A stretch of 10,639 nt of DNA from Chloroflexota bacterium (GTDB lineage Bacteria > Chloroflexota > Anaerolineae > Aggregatilineales > UBA3940). The notes beneath the pieces were generated by a model, which saw only the letters and a list, made by a program, of their open reading frames with translations, was not told where the DNA came from and did not search any database. How positions within the stretch are numbered: position 1 is the stretch's first letter; each line of letters starts with the position of its first letter. The translations under genes and the position numbers were made by a program. Location: the NCBI GenBank assembly GCA_010092775.1, contig JAADYZ010000261.1, positions 1 through 10,639 on the forward strand. Direction: 5' to 3'. Below, piece by piece: positions 1 to 6,939 of this stretch.

Positions 1-734
1 CGAATATCAGCGGCTAAGGCGTGAGGGATAGCCGAGTTACGTCCAATTTGGCCGCGATAGCCGGCCATTGCCCCACCATAACTCGGGCTCTGCGCGCGAT
101 AGATCGGGCCGATCGCGTCGAGCATCGCATGGGTGGCTTCACGGCTGGCACGTTCGCTGACCTCAGTTTCAGATGCGCCCACGACCGTATAGCGTTGCAA
201 CAAGACATGAGCGAGATTGGCCCAGCGCACGCTCTCTCGCAGCAGTTCGATCTCGGCTGGCGACTTGATGGCCATCTGATCTTCGATGAATTCGCGCAGC
301 CGGGTGACGCTCGCCTCAGTAACAGTCGAGAGCGTGGGGCCGCGATAGCCAACTACCCAAGGATAGCCGTCTTCGTCAGCTCCGATCTGTTCGGTGATCC
401 CCATATCGGCCAGAAGATCGCGCAGGCCCATCATCGGGTGTGGATCGCCAGGATATTCTGGGTAGTGCTCGACGCGCTCAATCAGAGCATTGGCTTTGGC
501 ATGTTCAAGCTCAAGCCGTGGGACGAACAGAGCGCGTTCACCCCTATCGTTCAGCGCGAAGGCCATCGGACGTTCAGTCGGCAGGAAGTGAAAACCCGTA
601 TAGTAACGAATATAGTCGGCATCAAAGAGGATCACCCCCTTTAGTCCTCGATCGCTGGCGTGTTCCCTTAATTGATCGCAGCGGACCTGATATTCGTCAT
701 CTGAAATGCGTAGTTGAAACGTTGGAATCGACAA
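1..734 (-). CDS. M24 family metallopeptidase (Xaa-Pro peptidase type), N-terminal part
   Basis: This is a minus-strand gene cut by the left window edge; 244 residues are visible. The frame stays open from the edge to a TTG start at 734-732, chosen because GGGAGG lies 5 bases upstream and no ATG occurs before residue 57. Residues 13-150 look like the creatinase-type N-terminal domain: ...GVILFDADYIRYYTGFHF (33-50) is the typical core strand pattern. 'MAIKSPAEIELLR' (154-166) is the usual hinge leading into the pita-bread M24 domain, and 'GRNSAIPHAL' (231-240) matches the early M24 region. The metal ligands (two Asp, one His, two Glu) would lie beyond the window, so catalytic competence cannot be judged. 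Family members are usually near 360-400 residues and cleave Xaa-Pro bonds of peptides in the cytoplasm. Creatinase or an ectoine-hydrolase relative are alternatives; the family call is firm, the substrate is not. Confidence 0.88.
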   Translation of the reverse strand, partial: MSIPTFQLRISDDEYQVRCDQLREHASDRGLKGVILFDADYIRYYTGFHFLPTERPMAFALNDRGERALFVPRLELEHAKANALIERVEHYPEYPGDPHPMMGLRDLLADMGITEQIGADEDGYPWVVGYRGPTLSTVTEASVTRLREFIEDQMAIKSPAEIELLRESVRWANLAHVLLQRYTVVGASETEVSERASREATHAMLDAIGPIYRAQSPSYGGAMAGYRGQIGRNSAIPHALAADI

Positions 735-739
735 AGCGT

Positions 740-745
740 CCTCCC
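740..745 (-). promoter_or_regulatory. Ribosome binding site deciding a TTG start
   Basis: On the minus strand the sequence reads GGGAGG, then 5 bases, then TTG (734-732). This strong Shine-Dalgarno match supports the TTG as the true start of the M24 peptidase. Confidence 0.7.
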
Positions 746-766
746 GACTGGTGACTGTTTCGCCTG

Positions 767-772
767 ATTATA
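767..772 (-). promoter_or_regulatory. -10 element of the M24 peptidase gene
   Basis: The minus strand carries a perfect TATAAT here. A start site about 7 bases downstream would give a leader of roughly 25 bases that includes the GGGAGG ribosome binding site. No good -35 hexamer is seen at 16-18 bases, so the promoter is probable rather than certain. Confidence 0.5.
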
Positions 773-827
773 GAGCAAGACAGGCCGAATCGCCCGGTAA
801 TTCGATCATCACTCCGAGCGAACGGAT

Positions 828-856
828 TCGACCGGCCCTTATGTTTGGGATATGAT
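828..856 (+). promoter_or_regulatory. Candidate sigma-70 promoter for ctaB
   Basis: TCGACC (828-833, four of six bases of TTGACA) is followed after 17 bases by TATGAT (851-856, five of six bases of TATAAT). It would give a leader of about 70 bases before the ATG at 934. A separate TTGACT at 889-894 is an alternative -35, but no good -10 follows it. Confidence 0.4.
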
Positions 857-918
857 TGGTTTGCTTTGAGATTTTCGTAACAATCAAATTGACTAAACGT
901 CCTCGCTCACAGCACTTT

Positions 919-924
919 GAGGGA
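919..924 (+). promoter_or_regulatory. Ribosome binding site of ctaB
   Basis: GAGGGA sits 9 bases before the ATG at 934. It decides that start over the longer in-frame TTG at 856, which would add 26 residues not typical of the family. Confidence 0.65.
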
Positions 925-933
925 CAACACCGC

Positions 934-1854
934 ATGGCTTTAGATGCGCCACACGCCGTACGCCAATCCATGAGCTTTCGAGAACTGCTGCAACTACTGG
1001 CGACCTTGTTCAAGCTGCGTGTGGTTTCGCTGCTGCTGTTTGCCGCCGTCGCTGGATTGTTCCTGGGGGCACGAGGATTGCCGTCCGTTTTGGCGTTTGG
1101 AGCCGTGCTGCTGACCGGACTGCTGGCGGCGGGTGGTGCCTCCGCGATTAACCAGTACCTCGAACGCGAACGCGACGCCCAAATGAGCCGTACCCGCAAG
1201 CGCCCGCTGCCAATGGCCCGCTTCAATCGGCCTGACACGGTCTTATGGATGGCACTGGCGATGATCTTGCTGGGCGTCGTGCCGACGCTGTTTTTCAACC
1301 CGGTGATGGCCTTCTGGCTGGCGGCTGGCGCGGTAATCTATGTGATTGTCTATACAATCTGGCTGAAGCCGCGCAGCATCCTGAATATTGTCATCGGTGG
1401 GGCCGCAGGCTCCTGTGCTGTGATGACCGGCGGAGCCGCTGTTGGAGCCGCCAGCGATCCGGCAGTGATCACGTTAGCACTGTTGGTTTTCCTCTGGACG
1501 CCTGCGCATTTCTGGGCTTTGGCTCTCTTTTACAAAGAGGACTACAGTCGTGTGGATGTGCCAATGCTGCCGGTCACTACGACCGATCAGCACACTGCGC
1601 GCTGGATTCTGGTCCACGTCCTCAGCACCATCCTGGCAGCGCTGGCGTTAGCCTTTGCGCCTGGCATGGGCTGGCTCTATGCTCTGCCGGTTGCCGCCGT
1701 CGCTTTGTGGATGCTCAGTGGCAGCCTGCGCTTACTACGCCACCCGGAGCGACCGGTCGCTATTCGCTTGTTTGTGGCCACCAACGTCTTTCTGGCTAGC
1801 GTCTTCTTAGCGGCTATTCTGGCCCAGGTAGCGCACCGGCTTCTGCCGTTGTAG
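934..1854 (+). CDS. ctaB: Protoheme IX farnesyltransferase (heme O synthase)
   Basis: This 306-residue UbiA-family integral membrane enzyme transfers a farnesyl group from farnesyl diphosphate to the vinyl group of heme B, giving heme O, the precursor of heme A for terminal oxidases. The first Asp-rich motif is clear: N73 and 'ERDAQMSRTRKRPLP' (79-93), with D81, R86, T87 and R90. 'WTPAHFWALAL' (188-198) and 'YKEDYSRVDVPMLP' (200-213) form the second conserved block. Some eight to nine hydrophobic segments are visible, and length is normal for CtaB. The ATG at 934 has a good ribosome binding site. The gene is divergent from the M24 peptidase. Oxidase subunits, ctaA or SCO-type assembly genes are absent from this window, so it stands apart from a cytochrome oxidase cluster here. 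Other UbiA enzymes (MenA, UbiA, chlorophyll synthase) are less likely given the MSRTRKRPL block. Confidence 0.95.
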   Translation: MALDAPHAVRQSMSFRELLQLLATLFKLRVVSLLLFAAVAGLFLGARGLPSVLAFGAVLLTGLLAAGGASAINQYLERERDAQMSRTRKRPLPMARFNRPDTVLWMALAMILLGVVPTLFFNPVMAFWLAAGAVIYVIVYTIWLKPRSILNIVIGGAAGSCAVMTGGAAVGAASDPAVITLALLVFLWTPAHFWALALFYKEDYSRVDVPMLPVTTTDQHTARWILVHVLSTILAALALAFAPGMGWLYALPVAAVALWMLSGSLRLLRHPERPVAIRLFVATNVFLASVFLAAILAQVAHRLLPL

Positions 1855-1917
1855 GTCGTAAGATTCTGGGCCAACTTCCCATCTGTTAGTCGGATTACCA
1901 CAATCAGGATTTGTATT

Positions 1918-1923
1918 GAGGAG
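1918..1923 (+). promoter_or_regulatory. Ribosome binding site of the lipoprotein gene
   Basis: GAGGAG lies 5 bases before the ATG at 1929. The 74-base gap after ctaB shows no hairpin followed by a T tract and no convincing promoter, so read-through from ctaB is possible. Confidence 0.6.
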
Positions 1924-1928
1924 CCACC

Positions 1929-3293
1929 ATGAAGTGGAAGGTTCTACTATTTGGTTTTGTCTTTGCCACAATGCTGAGTGCGTGCAACGCTAGCCCGGCC
2001 GCCGAAGCTGTTAACCTTACTGCGACGCCATTGCCGGAGCCAACGGCCACCTCAATTCCAAGCGAGCAAGCTCAAGAGGCAACCTCGTTGCCGCCAGCCG
2101 CATCGGATGCACCAATCCTGTGGGCCGTGCCTGCACACCGGCTGGATGGCAATCGCCTGGTAGAAGGGCAGGGACGACTGCCTGACGCAACGCCTCGTGA
2201 CCTGAGCTTAAATGGCACGCCCAACTGGGTGGTCGCTGCCCCATTGGGAGACGACACGCTGTGGGTTGTAGTCTTGAACACCGGTGAGGTGCAGGCTTTC
2301 CGATTGAATTCAGAGCAGGTGCAGTCCGTCGCCTTGAATGTCGATCAACTGCCCGCTGGAATGCCGCCACTACTGCGAATGCAAGGCGAGCAAGCCGAGT
2401 TGATTGTCCCGCCGGAGGATGCCTCAAACCGCTCCCATCCCACACCGCTGCCAGATGGACGACTGGTCTACGTCGCAGGCAGTGGCGACCTGGTGATCTG
2501 GGATGGTGAAACAGAATTAGGGCGTATTGCTGATCTGAATTTACAGCCAGATGCTCGCTTACTGGTGGATGAGGCTGGTCGCATCCTGACGCAGACGCAG
2601 GCGACGGATCGCTACGCGCATGGCATTATGGGCGATGACCTGGAAGGTGGTGAGATCGCCTTGTTTGACCAAGGTGGTGGGCTGCTGTGGACTGTCGGCG
2701 CGGAGCCCCCATTTGTCTTCGAGGCAATCTCTCCGATTTGGGAAGACTTGAATAACGACGGCCAGCGCGACATTGTCGCTACCCGCGCTGGTCCAGGCAG
2801 CGGCGCTCAACTGGTGGTCTTCGACGAGCGCGGCGACGAGGTCGCGACCGGCGAGCCAATCGGACAAGGGAATCGTTGGCGGCACAAGATAGCAGTCGGC
2901 CCCTTCGGCCCCAATGGCGAGGTCGAACTCGTCGATGTGCTGACGCCGCATCTGGGGCGGGTGGCTGAATTCTTCCAATGGCAAGGTGATCGGCTGGTGC
3001 GCGTGGCAGATGTCCCTGGCTACACGACGCACATCATCGGCTCACCCAATCTCGATATGGGAATTGCAGGCGATTTCAACGGCGATGGACAGATCGAGTT
3101 AGTGGCGATGAATCCGGACAGCACGGAGCTAGCTGGTATCCAGCGTACAGTCAATGGGGCAGCAGCGATTTGGCAGGTGCCCGTCGGTGGCCGGATTAGT
3201 TCCAATCTGGCGGCTGTCCAAGATGTTGAGGGGCGTCTATGGCTGGCCGTCGGGCATCGGGATGGGGTGCTGCGCATTTGGGGCACTGAATAG
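1929..3293 (+). CDS. Exported lipoprotein with FG-GAP/VCBS-like repeats
   Basis: The 454-residue product starts with a basic n-region, a hydrophobic stretch (5-18) and the lipobox L-S-A-C, giving lipidation at C19. A low-complexity Thr/Pro/Ala/Glu linker (about 20-62) then acts as a spacer from the membrane. The rest is rich in short beta strands with Trp and Asp-Gly turns, as in a beta-propeller. Two blocks match FG-GAP/VCBS calcium loops: 'DLNNDGQRDIV' starting at D273, and 'DFNGDGQIELV' starting at D382. Both carry the D-x-N-x-D-G pattern. Such proteins are surface-exposed and usually serve binding or adhesion; no enzymatic motif is seen. The neighbour downstream, 53 bases away, encodes an outward-facing glycosidase-like protein, so a role in glycan or cell-surface interaction is possible but inferred. 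It is not recognised as any named protein. Confidence 0.85.
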   Translation: MKWKVLLFGFVFATMLSACNASPAAEAVNLTATPLPEPTATSIPSEQAQEATSLPPAASDAPILWAVPAHRLDGNRLVEGQGRLPDATPRDLSLNGTPNWVVAAPLGDDTLWVVVLNTGEVQAFRLNSEQVQSVALNVDQLPAGMPPLLRMQGEQAELIVPPEDASNRSHPTPLPDGRLVYVAGSGDLVIWDGETELGRIADLNLQPDARLLVDEAGRILTQTQATDRYAHGIMGDDLEGGEIALFDQGGGLLWTVGAEPPFVFEAISPIWEDLNNDGQRDIVATRAGPGSGAQLVVFDERGDEVATGEPIGQGNRWRHKIAVGPFGPNGEVELVDVLTPHLGRVAEFFQWQGDRLVRVADVPGYTTHIIGSPNLDMGIAGDFNGDGQIELVAMNPDSTELAGIQRTVNGAAAIWQVPVGGRISSNLAAVQDVEGRLWLAVGHRDGVLRIWGTE

Positions 3294-3333
3294 CCCGGCA
3301 GAGTCGCGTATGGGGCAGCCCTGGGTAGGACGT

Positions 3334-3339
3334 TATACT
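3334..3339 (+). promoter_or_regulatory. Candidate -10 just before the glycosidase-like gene
   Basis: TATACT ends 7 bases before the ATG at 3347. If used, transcription would start at or next to the ATG, giving a leaderless or nearly leaderless mRNA. No -35 match is seen at the usual distance, and only a weak purine run (AGGA, 3327-3330) could serve as a ribosome binding site. This may be a chance match. Confidence 0.25.
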
Positions 3340-3346
3340 GGTCCGC

Positions 3347-4969
3347 ATGATCAAACAACCTGTTGTGTGGTTCAGCGCTGGACTCGTTAGCCTGATCGTG
3401 ATGGTCGTCGCATTTCGACAGCCTTTGTCTGATGCTGCCTTTGGTATCACCGGGGAAGAAGAAACCGTCGGGCAAGTGCGTGGCTTGGTGCAGTGGGTCT
3501 TTGGATCGCTGCGCCCACCGCTAGACCTTGACCCATACGCTGAGATCGATCATGCTTCGGTCAATCCCTTTGGGATCAACACTTTCCTTCATCATGAAGT
3601 CGAAGTTGCCAAGCGCGAAGAGCAGGTCCGGTTGATCGCTGAAGCCGGATTCCACTGGATTCGGCAGGAGTTTCCCTGGGAAGACATTGAGATTCACGGG
3701 CGTGGCGATTTCATCGACCGGCGTAACGATCCAGACGGGGTTGACGCTTGGATTAAGTACGACAACATCGTTGACTTGGCCGAGCAGTATGATCTAGAGA
3801 TCATCGCCCGCGTCGACAATCCACCGGCCTGGAGCCGCGCAGTCGGCAACGAGATGGGCGCGTTTGCCCCACCCGACGACTTTGCCGATTTTGCGCGCTA
3901 TGCCGCGGTGCTGGCTGAGCATTACCGAGGACGGATCACCTATTATCAGATTTGGAACGAGCCGAACATCTACCCTGAATGGGGTGAATACGACGTCAAC
4001 CCAGTTGATTACACCGACCTATTGTGCCAGACATATCGGGCGATCAAAGAGGTGAACCCGGATGCGGTGATTATCACCGGGGCTCTGGCTCCAACCTCTG
4101 AGTTGAGCGGGCGCGACTTCAACGACTTCCTCTTTCTCGAGCGCATGTATGATGCTGGGGTGGGTGACTGCTTCGACATCTTGGCGATGCAGGGCTACGG
4201 ACTTTGGTCTGGGCCATACGACCGGCGGATGCGACCTTTAGTGGTGAATTACTCGCGGAATCTCTACATTCGCGATGTGATGGTGCGGCACGGCGACGCG
4301 CACAAAGCCATCTGGATTAGTGAGATGAACTGGAATGTCGCGCCGGAGGATGTTGAGCCGCGCTTTGGTCGCGTTTCAACCGATCAACAGGCGCGCTGGG
4401 CGACCTTAGCCTATGAGCGGGCCGAAGCCGAATGGCCCTGGATGGGCGTCGTGAACTTCTGGTACTTCAAACGAGCCGACGATGTGTGGTTAAGTGAACG
4501 CCGCCCCGAAGCCTTCTTTCAGATGGCTGAGCCGGATTTCACTTTGCAGCCGGTCTATCATTCGATGCAAGACTACACAGCACAGCCTGGCGTGATGGGC
4601 CTGGGTAGCCACGCGGCGGATCATTGGGTGGTTGAGCGACAAGAGATTGGCGACACTCAGCAGACGAACCTCCGATTTGAGGGAAGCGCTCTGTCCATTC
4701 GATTGGCTGAGGCTGACGGCTGCCAGGTGACGCTGCGCGTCGATGGTCAGACAATCCCGCAGATTGATCCTTGCCCGCCTGAAGTCACTTGGAGCGGTCT
4801 ACAAGCCGAGCATCAGGTTGAACTCACTGTTGAAGGGAATGCACGAATCGAACGCTATGTGGTGCGGCGCGGTCAGGCTTGGCCTTATCTGCTGCCACCT
4901 GTGCTGACGCTGATCGGCTTGGTGAGTGTTGGTCTGCTGCGCACAAGTCGGAGGGCAAACTCAGCGTGA
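3347..4969 (+). CDS. Membrane-anchored clan GH-A glycoside-hydrolase-like protein
   Basis: The 540-residue product has an N-terminal membrane segment (about 7-23) that probably acts as an uncleaved anchor, and a second one at 513-531 followed by a short basic tail. The domain between them should therefore face outwards. Residues 73-410 form a TIM-barrel of the GH-A clan (GH5/GH39-like). 'WNEPN' (203-207) holds the putative acid/base E205, and 'WISEMNW' (323-329) holds the putative nucleophile E326, with barrel signatures such as 'GFHWIRQEFPWE' (101-112) and 'DNPPAWSR' (157-164). A small beta domain (about 416-508) with a Cys pair (C459, C476) follows. Both catalytic Glu are present, so activity is plausible; the sugar substrate cannot be told. 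It leads a coupled set of genes with two GT-C transferases, suggesting glycan trimming or transglycosylation in the envelope. The exact GH family is uncertain. Confidence 0.82.
   Translation: MIKQPVVWFSAGLVSLIVMVVAFRQPLSDAAFGITGEEETVGQVRGLVQWVFGSLRPPLDLDPYAEIDHASVNPFGINTFLHHEVEVAKREEQVRLIAEAGFHWIRQEFPWEDIEIHGRGDFIDRRNDPDGVDAWIKYDNIVDLAEQYDLEIIARVDNPPAWSRAVGNEMGAFAPPDDFADFARYAAVLAEHYRGRITYYQIWNEPNIYPEWGEYDVNPVDYTDLLCQTYRAIKEVNPDAVIITGALAPTSELSGRDFNDFLFLERMYDAGVGDCFDILAMQGYGLWSGPYDRRMRPLVVNYSRNLYIRDVMVRHGDAHKAIWISEMNWNVAPEDVEPRFGRVSTDQQARWATLAYERAEAEWPWMGVVNFWYFKRADDVWLSERRPEAFFQMAEPDFTLQPVYHSMQDYTAQPGVMGLGSHAADHWVVERQEIGDTQQTNLRFEGSALSIRLAEADGCQVTLRVDGQTIPQIDPCPPEVTWSGLQAEHQVELTVEGNARIERYVVRRGQAWPYLLPPVLTLIGLVSVGLLRTSRRANSA
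4950..4955 (+). promoter_or_regulatory. Ribosome binding site deciding a GTG start
   Basis: GGAGGG lies inside the end of the glycosidase-like gene, 10 bases before GTG at 4966. That GTG overlaps the TGA stop as GTGA. This favours 4966 over the in-frame ATG at 5014 and over the longer upstream start at 4879. Confidence 0.6.
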
Positions 4970-6939
4970 CGGATCAGGCAAACAGTCTAGCTGAGATTCC
5001 CTTAACATTCACGATGCCGAAGGGCGTCTACTTACCGGTCATCGTCGTGTGTTTGCTGCTGGCCGCTGGCTTGCGCTTCTACCGCCTTGATGTTCAGTCT
5101 TTTTGGAACGACGAAGGCAACTCAGCTCGCATCGCTGAGCGCTCGGTTGCGCTGATCCTGGATGGGGCGGGCGGTGACATTCATCCACCCGGCTACTATC
5201 TGTTATTGGCGGGCTGGCGAAGCGTGCTGGGCGCCAGTGAGTTTGGTTTGCGCAGCTTCTCCGCACTGGCGGGCGTATTGACTGTCGCTGTGATGAGCAC
5301 GATTGGCGCTCAGTTTTTTGATCGACGGGTCGGTGCCCTTACGGCCCTCATGATCGCGCTGAGCCCGTTTCACATTTACTATAGTCAGGAAGCGCGAATG
5401 TACGCGCTGTTGGCCTTGCTCTCTGCCGCATCGATTTTGCTGACGGTGCAGGTGTTAAAACTCCCCAATGCGATGCGTCAGGGACACTTCAATGGGCGGA
5501 AAGCGGTCCTGCAAATTGGCGGCTTGATCGCGGTCAATACCTTGGGCTTGTACACACACTACAGCTTCCCATTTGTGCTGCTGGCCGAATCGATTGTCTT
5601 TCTGATCTGGTTGGCTTCTCGCGAAAGGAAAGGGCATGGCCTGCTCACCTGGATACTGATCCAAGGGGCCAGCCTGCTGCTCTTTGCTCCATGGATTGGG
5701 ATTGCCGTCCGGCAGATCCTGGGGTGGCCTGCCGGTGGGGCTGATTCTCTCTCGCTGGAAATCTGGACAACAGTTCTGGGCTATGGCGAGACCTTGACGC
5801 CAGAGCAAGGTACATTGGGGATGGTGTCGCTGCTGCTGCTCGCAGCGGCAGGTGTGTTCCCACCGCTGGAAGAACGCCCCTCATACCTGAGCTTCCCGGA
5901 GCGCATCGGCCTGATCGCCTTTTGGGTGCTGGTGCCATTGGTCGCCCTGGTGCCGACGGGAATTCTGTCTGAGTCATTCCTCAAGTTCCTGCTGCCCGCC
6001 TCCTTGGGGCTGCATCTGCTGGCGGTGCGTGGCTTCTTGATCGGCTTTGATATGAGCCAACCGAACCCCTTGACCGGAATGTTCACCAGTCTGGCCTGGC
6101 GCAGTGTCTTTGTGGTCTTCGCCACGTTGGCCCTGGTGCCCGCCTTCCGCAGCCTGAATAACCTCTATTATGATCCAAGTTACGCTCGCGACAACTACCG
6201 GGGGATCGCGCGACAGATTGCGCAATTCGACAGCGATGAGGTTGCTATAGTCTTGACCGCGCCTAATCAATGGGAGGTCTTTACTTACTACTACCCGGAT
6301 GGTGCGAATGTCGCTCCTCTGCCTGACGAGAGCACCCAAGAAACGCTGGATCGTCTGTTAGACGATTACGAGCGCATCTATGCGCTTTATTGGGGCGTTG
6401 AGCAGCAGGACCCTGACGGCCAAGTCGAAGCTCGCCTAACGCAAGACGCCTTCCCGGTCCAATCGGCTTGGTATGGCGAGGTCAGGCTGGTGTCTTATGC
6501 GGTGCCAGCCTTGGAGAGCGATGATGAGCCAATCGATGTGGATGCCCAGTTTGGCGACACTATTCAATTATCCGGCTATAAGCTGAGCAATGGCGATTTG
6601 ATGGCTGGTGATGCGCTCGGCGTGACGCTATATTGGCAGGCTGATAAGGTCATTTCGACCCGCTATAAGGTGTTTGTGCATCTCTACGCCGATGACGACA
6701 CACTGATCAGCCAGCACGATGCCGAACCGGCCAACAATGCCAATCCGACAGTGAACTGGACGCCGGGCGACGTGATCGTGGACAATCATGGGCTGCTGGT
6801 GCCCCCAGAGGTTGCACCCGGCCGCTATCAACTGGCGATCGGCTTGTATGATTTCAGCGGGGCGCGCCTGCCGATCCGCTTGGAAGGCGAGTCGATTGGC
6901 GAGCGTCTCGTTTTGCAGGAGATCGTGATTGGCGAGTGA
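4966..6939 (+). CDS. GT-C family glycosyltransferase (ArnT/PMT-like) with C-terminal beta domain
   Basis: The 657-residue product has about ten to twelve hydrophobic segments between residues 21 and 395. The first outer loop carries the acidic pair D49-E50 in 'FWNDEGNSA', the hallmark of GT-C enzymes. 'HPPGYYLLL' (73-81) and 'SPFHIYYSQEARMY' (133-146) are typical of the PMT_2/ArnT-like group, which uses polyprenyl-phosphate-linked sugars on the outer face of the membrane. After the last membrane segment comes a soluble region: a 'YRGIARQIAQF' helix (411-421) and an alpha/beta stretch to about 515, then a beta-sandwich-like domain (about 524-655) that may bind glycan. The GTG start overlaps the previous stop by 4 bases, and the end overlaps the next gene by 11, so translation is coupled. 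The acceptor (lipid, protein or polysaccharide) is not visible from sequence. Confidence 0.85.
   Translation: MTDQANSLAEIPLTFTMPKGVYLPVIVVCLLLAAGLRFYRLDVQSFWNDEGNSARIAERSVALILDGAGGDIHPPGYYLLLAGWRSVLGASEFGLRSFSALAGVLTVAVMSTIGAQFFDRRVGALTALMIALSPFHIYYSQEARMYALLALLSAASILLTVQVLKLPNAMRQGHFNGRKAVLQIGGLIAVNTLGLYTHYSFPFVLLAESIVFLIWLASRERKGHGLLTWILIQGASLLLFAPWIGIAVRQILGWPAGGADSLSLEIWTTVLGYGETLTPEQGTLGMVSLLLLAAAGVFPPLEERPSYLSFPERIGLIAFWVLVPLVALVPTGILSESFLKFLLPASLGLHLLAVRGFLIGFDMSQPNPLTGMFTSLAWRSVFVVFATLALVPAFRSLNNLYYDPSYARDNYRGIARQIAQFDSDEVAIVLTAPNQWEVFTYYYPDGANVAPLPDESTQETLDRLLDDYERIYALYWGVEQQDPDGQVEARLTQDAFPVQSAWYGEVRLVSYAVPALESDDEPIDVDAQFGDTIQLSGYKLSNGDLMAGDALGVTLYWQADKVISTRYKVFVHLYADDDTLISQHDAEPANNANPTVNWTPGDVIVDNHGLLVPPEVAPGRYQLAIGLYDFSGARLPIRLEGESIGERLVLQEIVIGE
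6917..6921 (+). promoter_or_regulatory. Ribosome binding site deciding a TTG start
   Basis: AGGAG, within the last codons of the upstream transferase, is 7 bases before TTG at 6929. The nearby GTG at 6936 is out of frame, so TTG is the only well-placed start before the first membrane segment. Confidence 0.55.

Noticed and set aside
21..644. A 207-residue plus-strand reading frame opposite the M24 peptidase
   Set aside because: The opposite strand encodes a clear creatinase/M24 protein through the whole stretch. The plus-strand product shows no family motif and is an antisense shadow of codon usage.
856..933. Longer N-terminus of CtaB from the TTG at 856
   Set aside because: The 26 added residues have no CtaB similarity, and ATG at 934 has a good ribosome binding site and gives the normal family length.
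768..1298. A 176-residue minus-strand frame overlapping ctaB
   Set aside because: It lies opposite a well-supported heme O synthase, its composition is rich in Ser, Arg and Ala, and it has no recognisable motif or good ribosome binding site.
1855..1928. Possible terminator or promoter between ctaB and the lipoprotein gene
   Set aside because: No stable hairpin with a T run and no pair of -35/-10 hexamers at proper spacing could be found.
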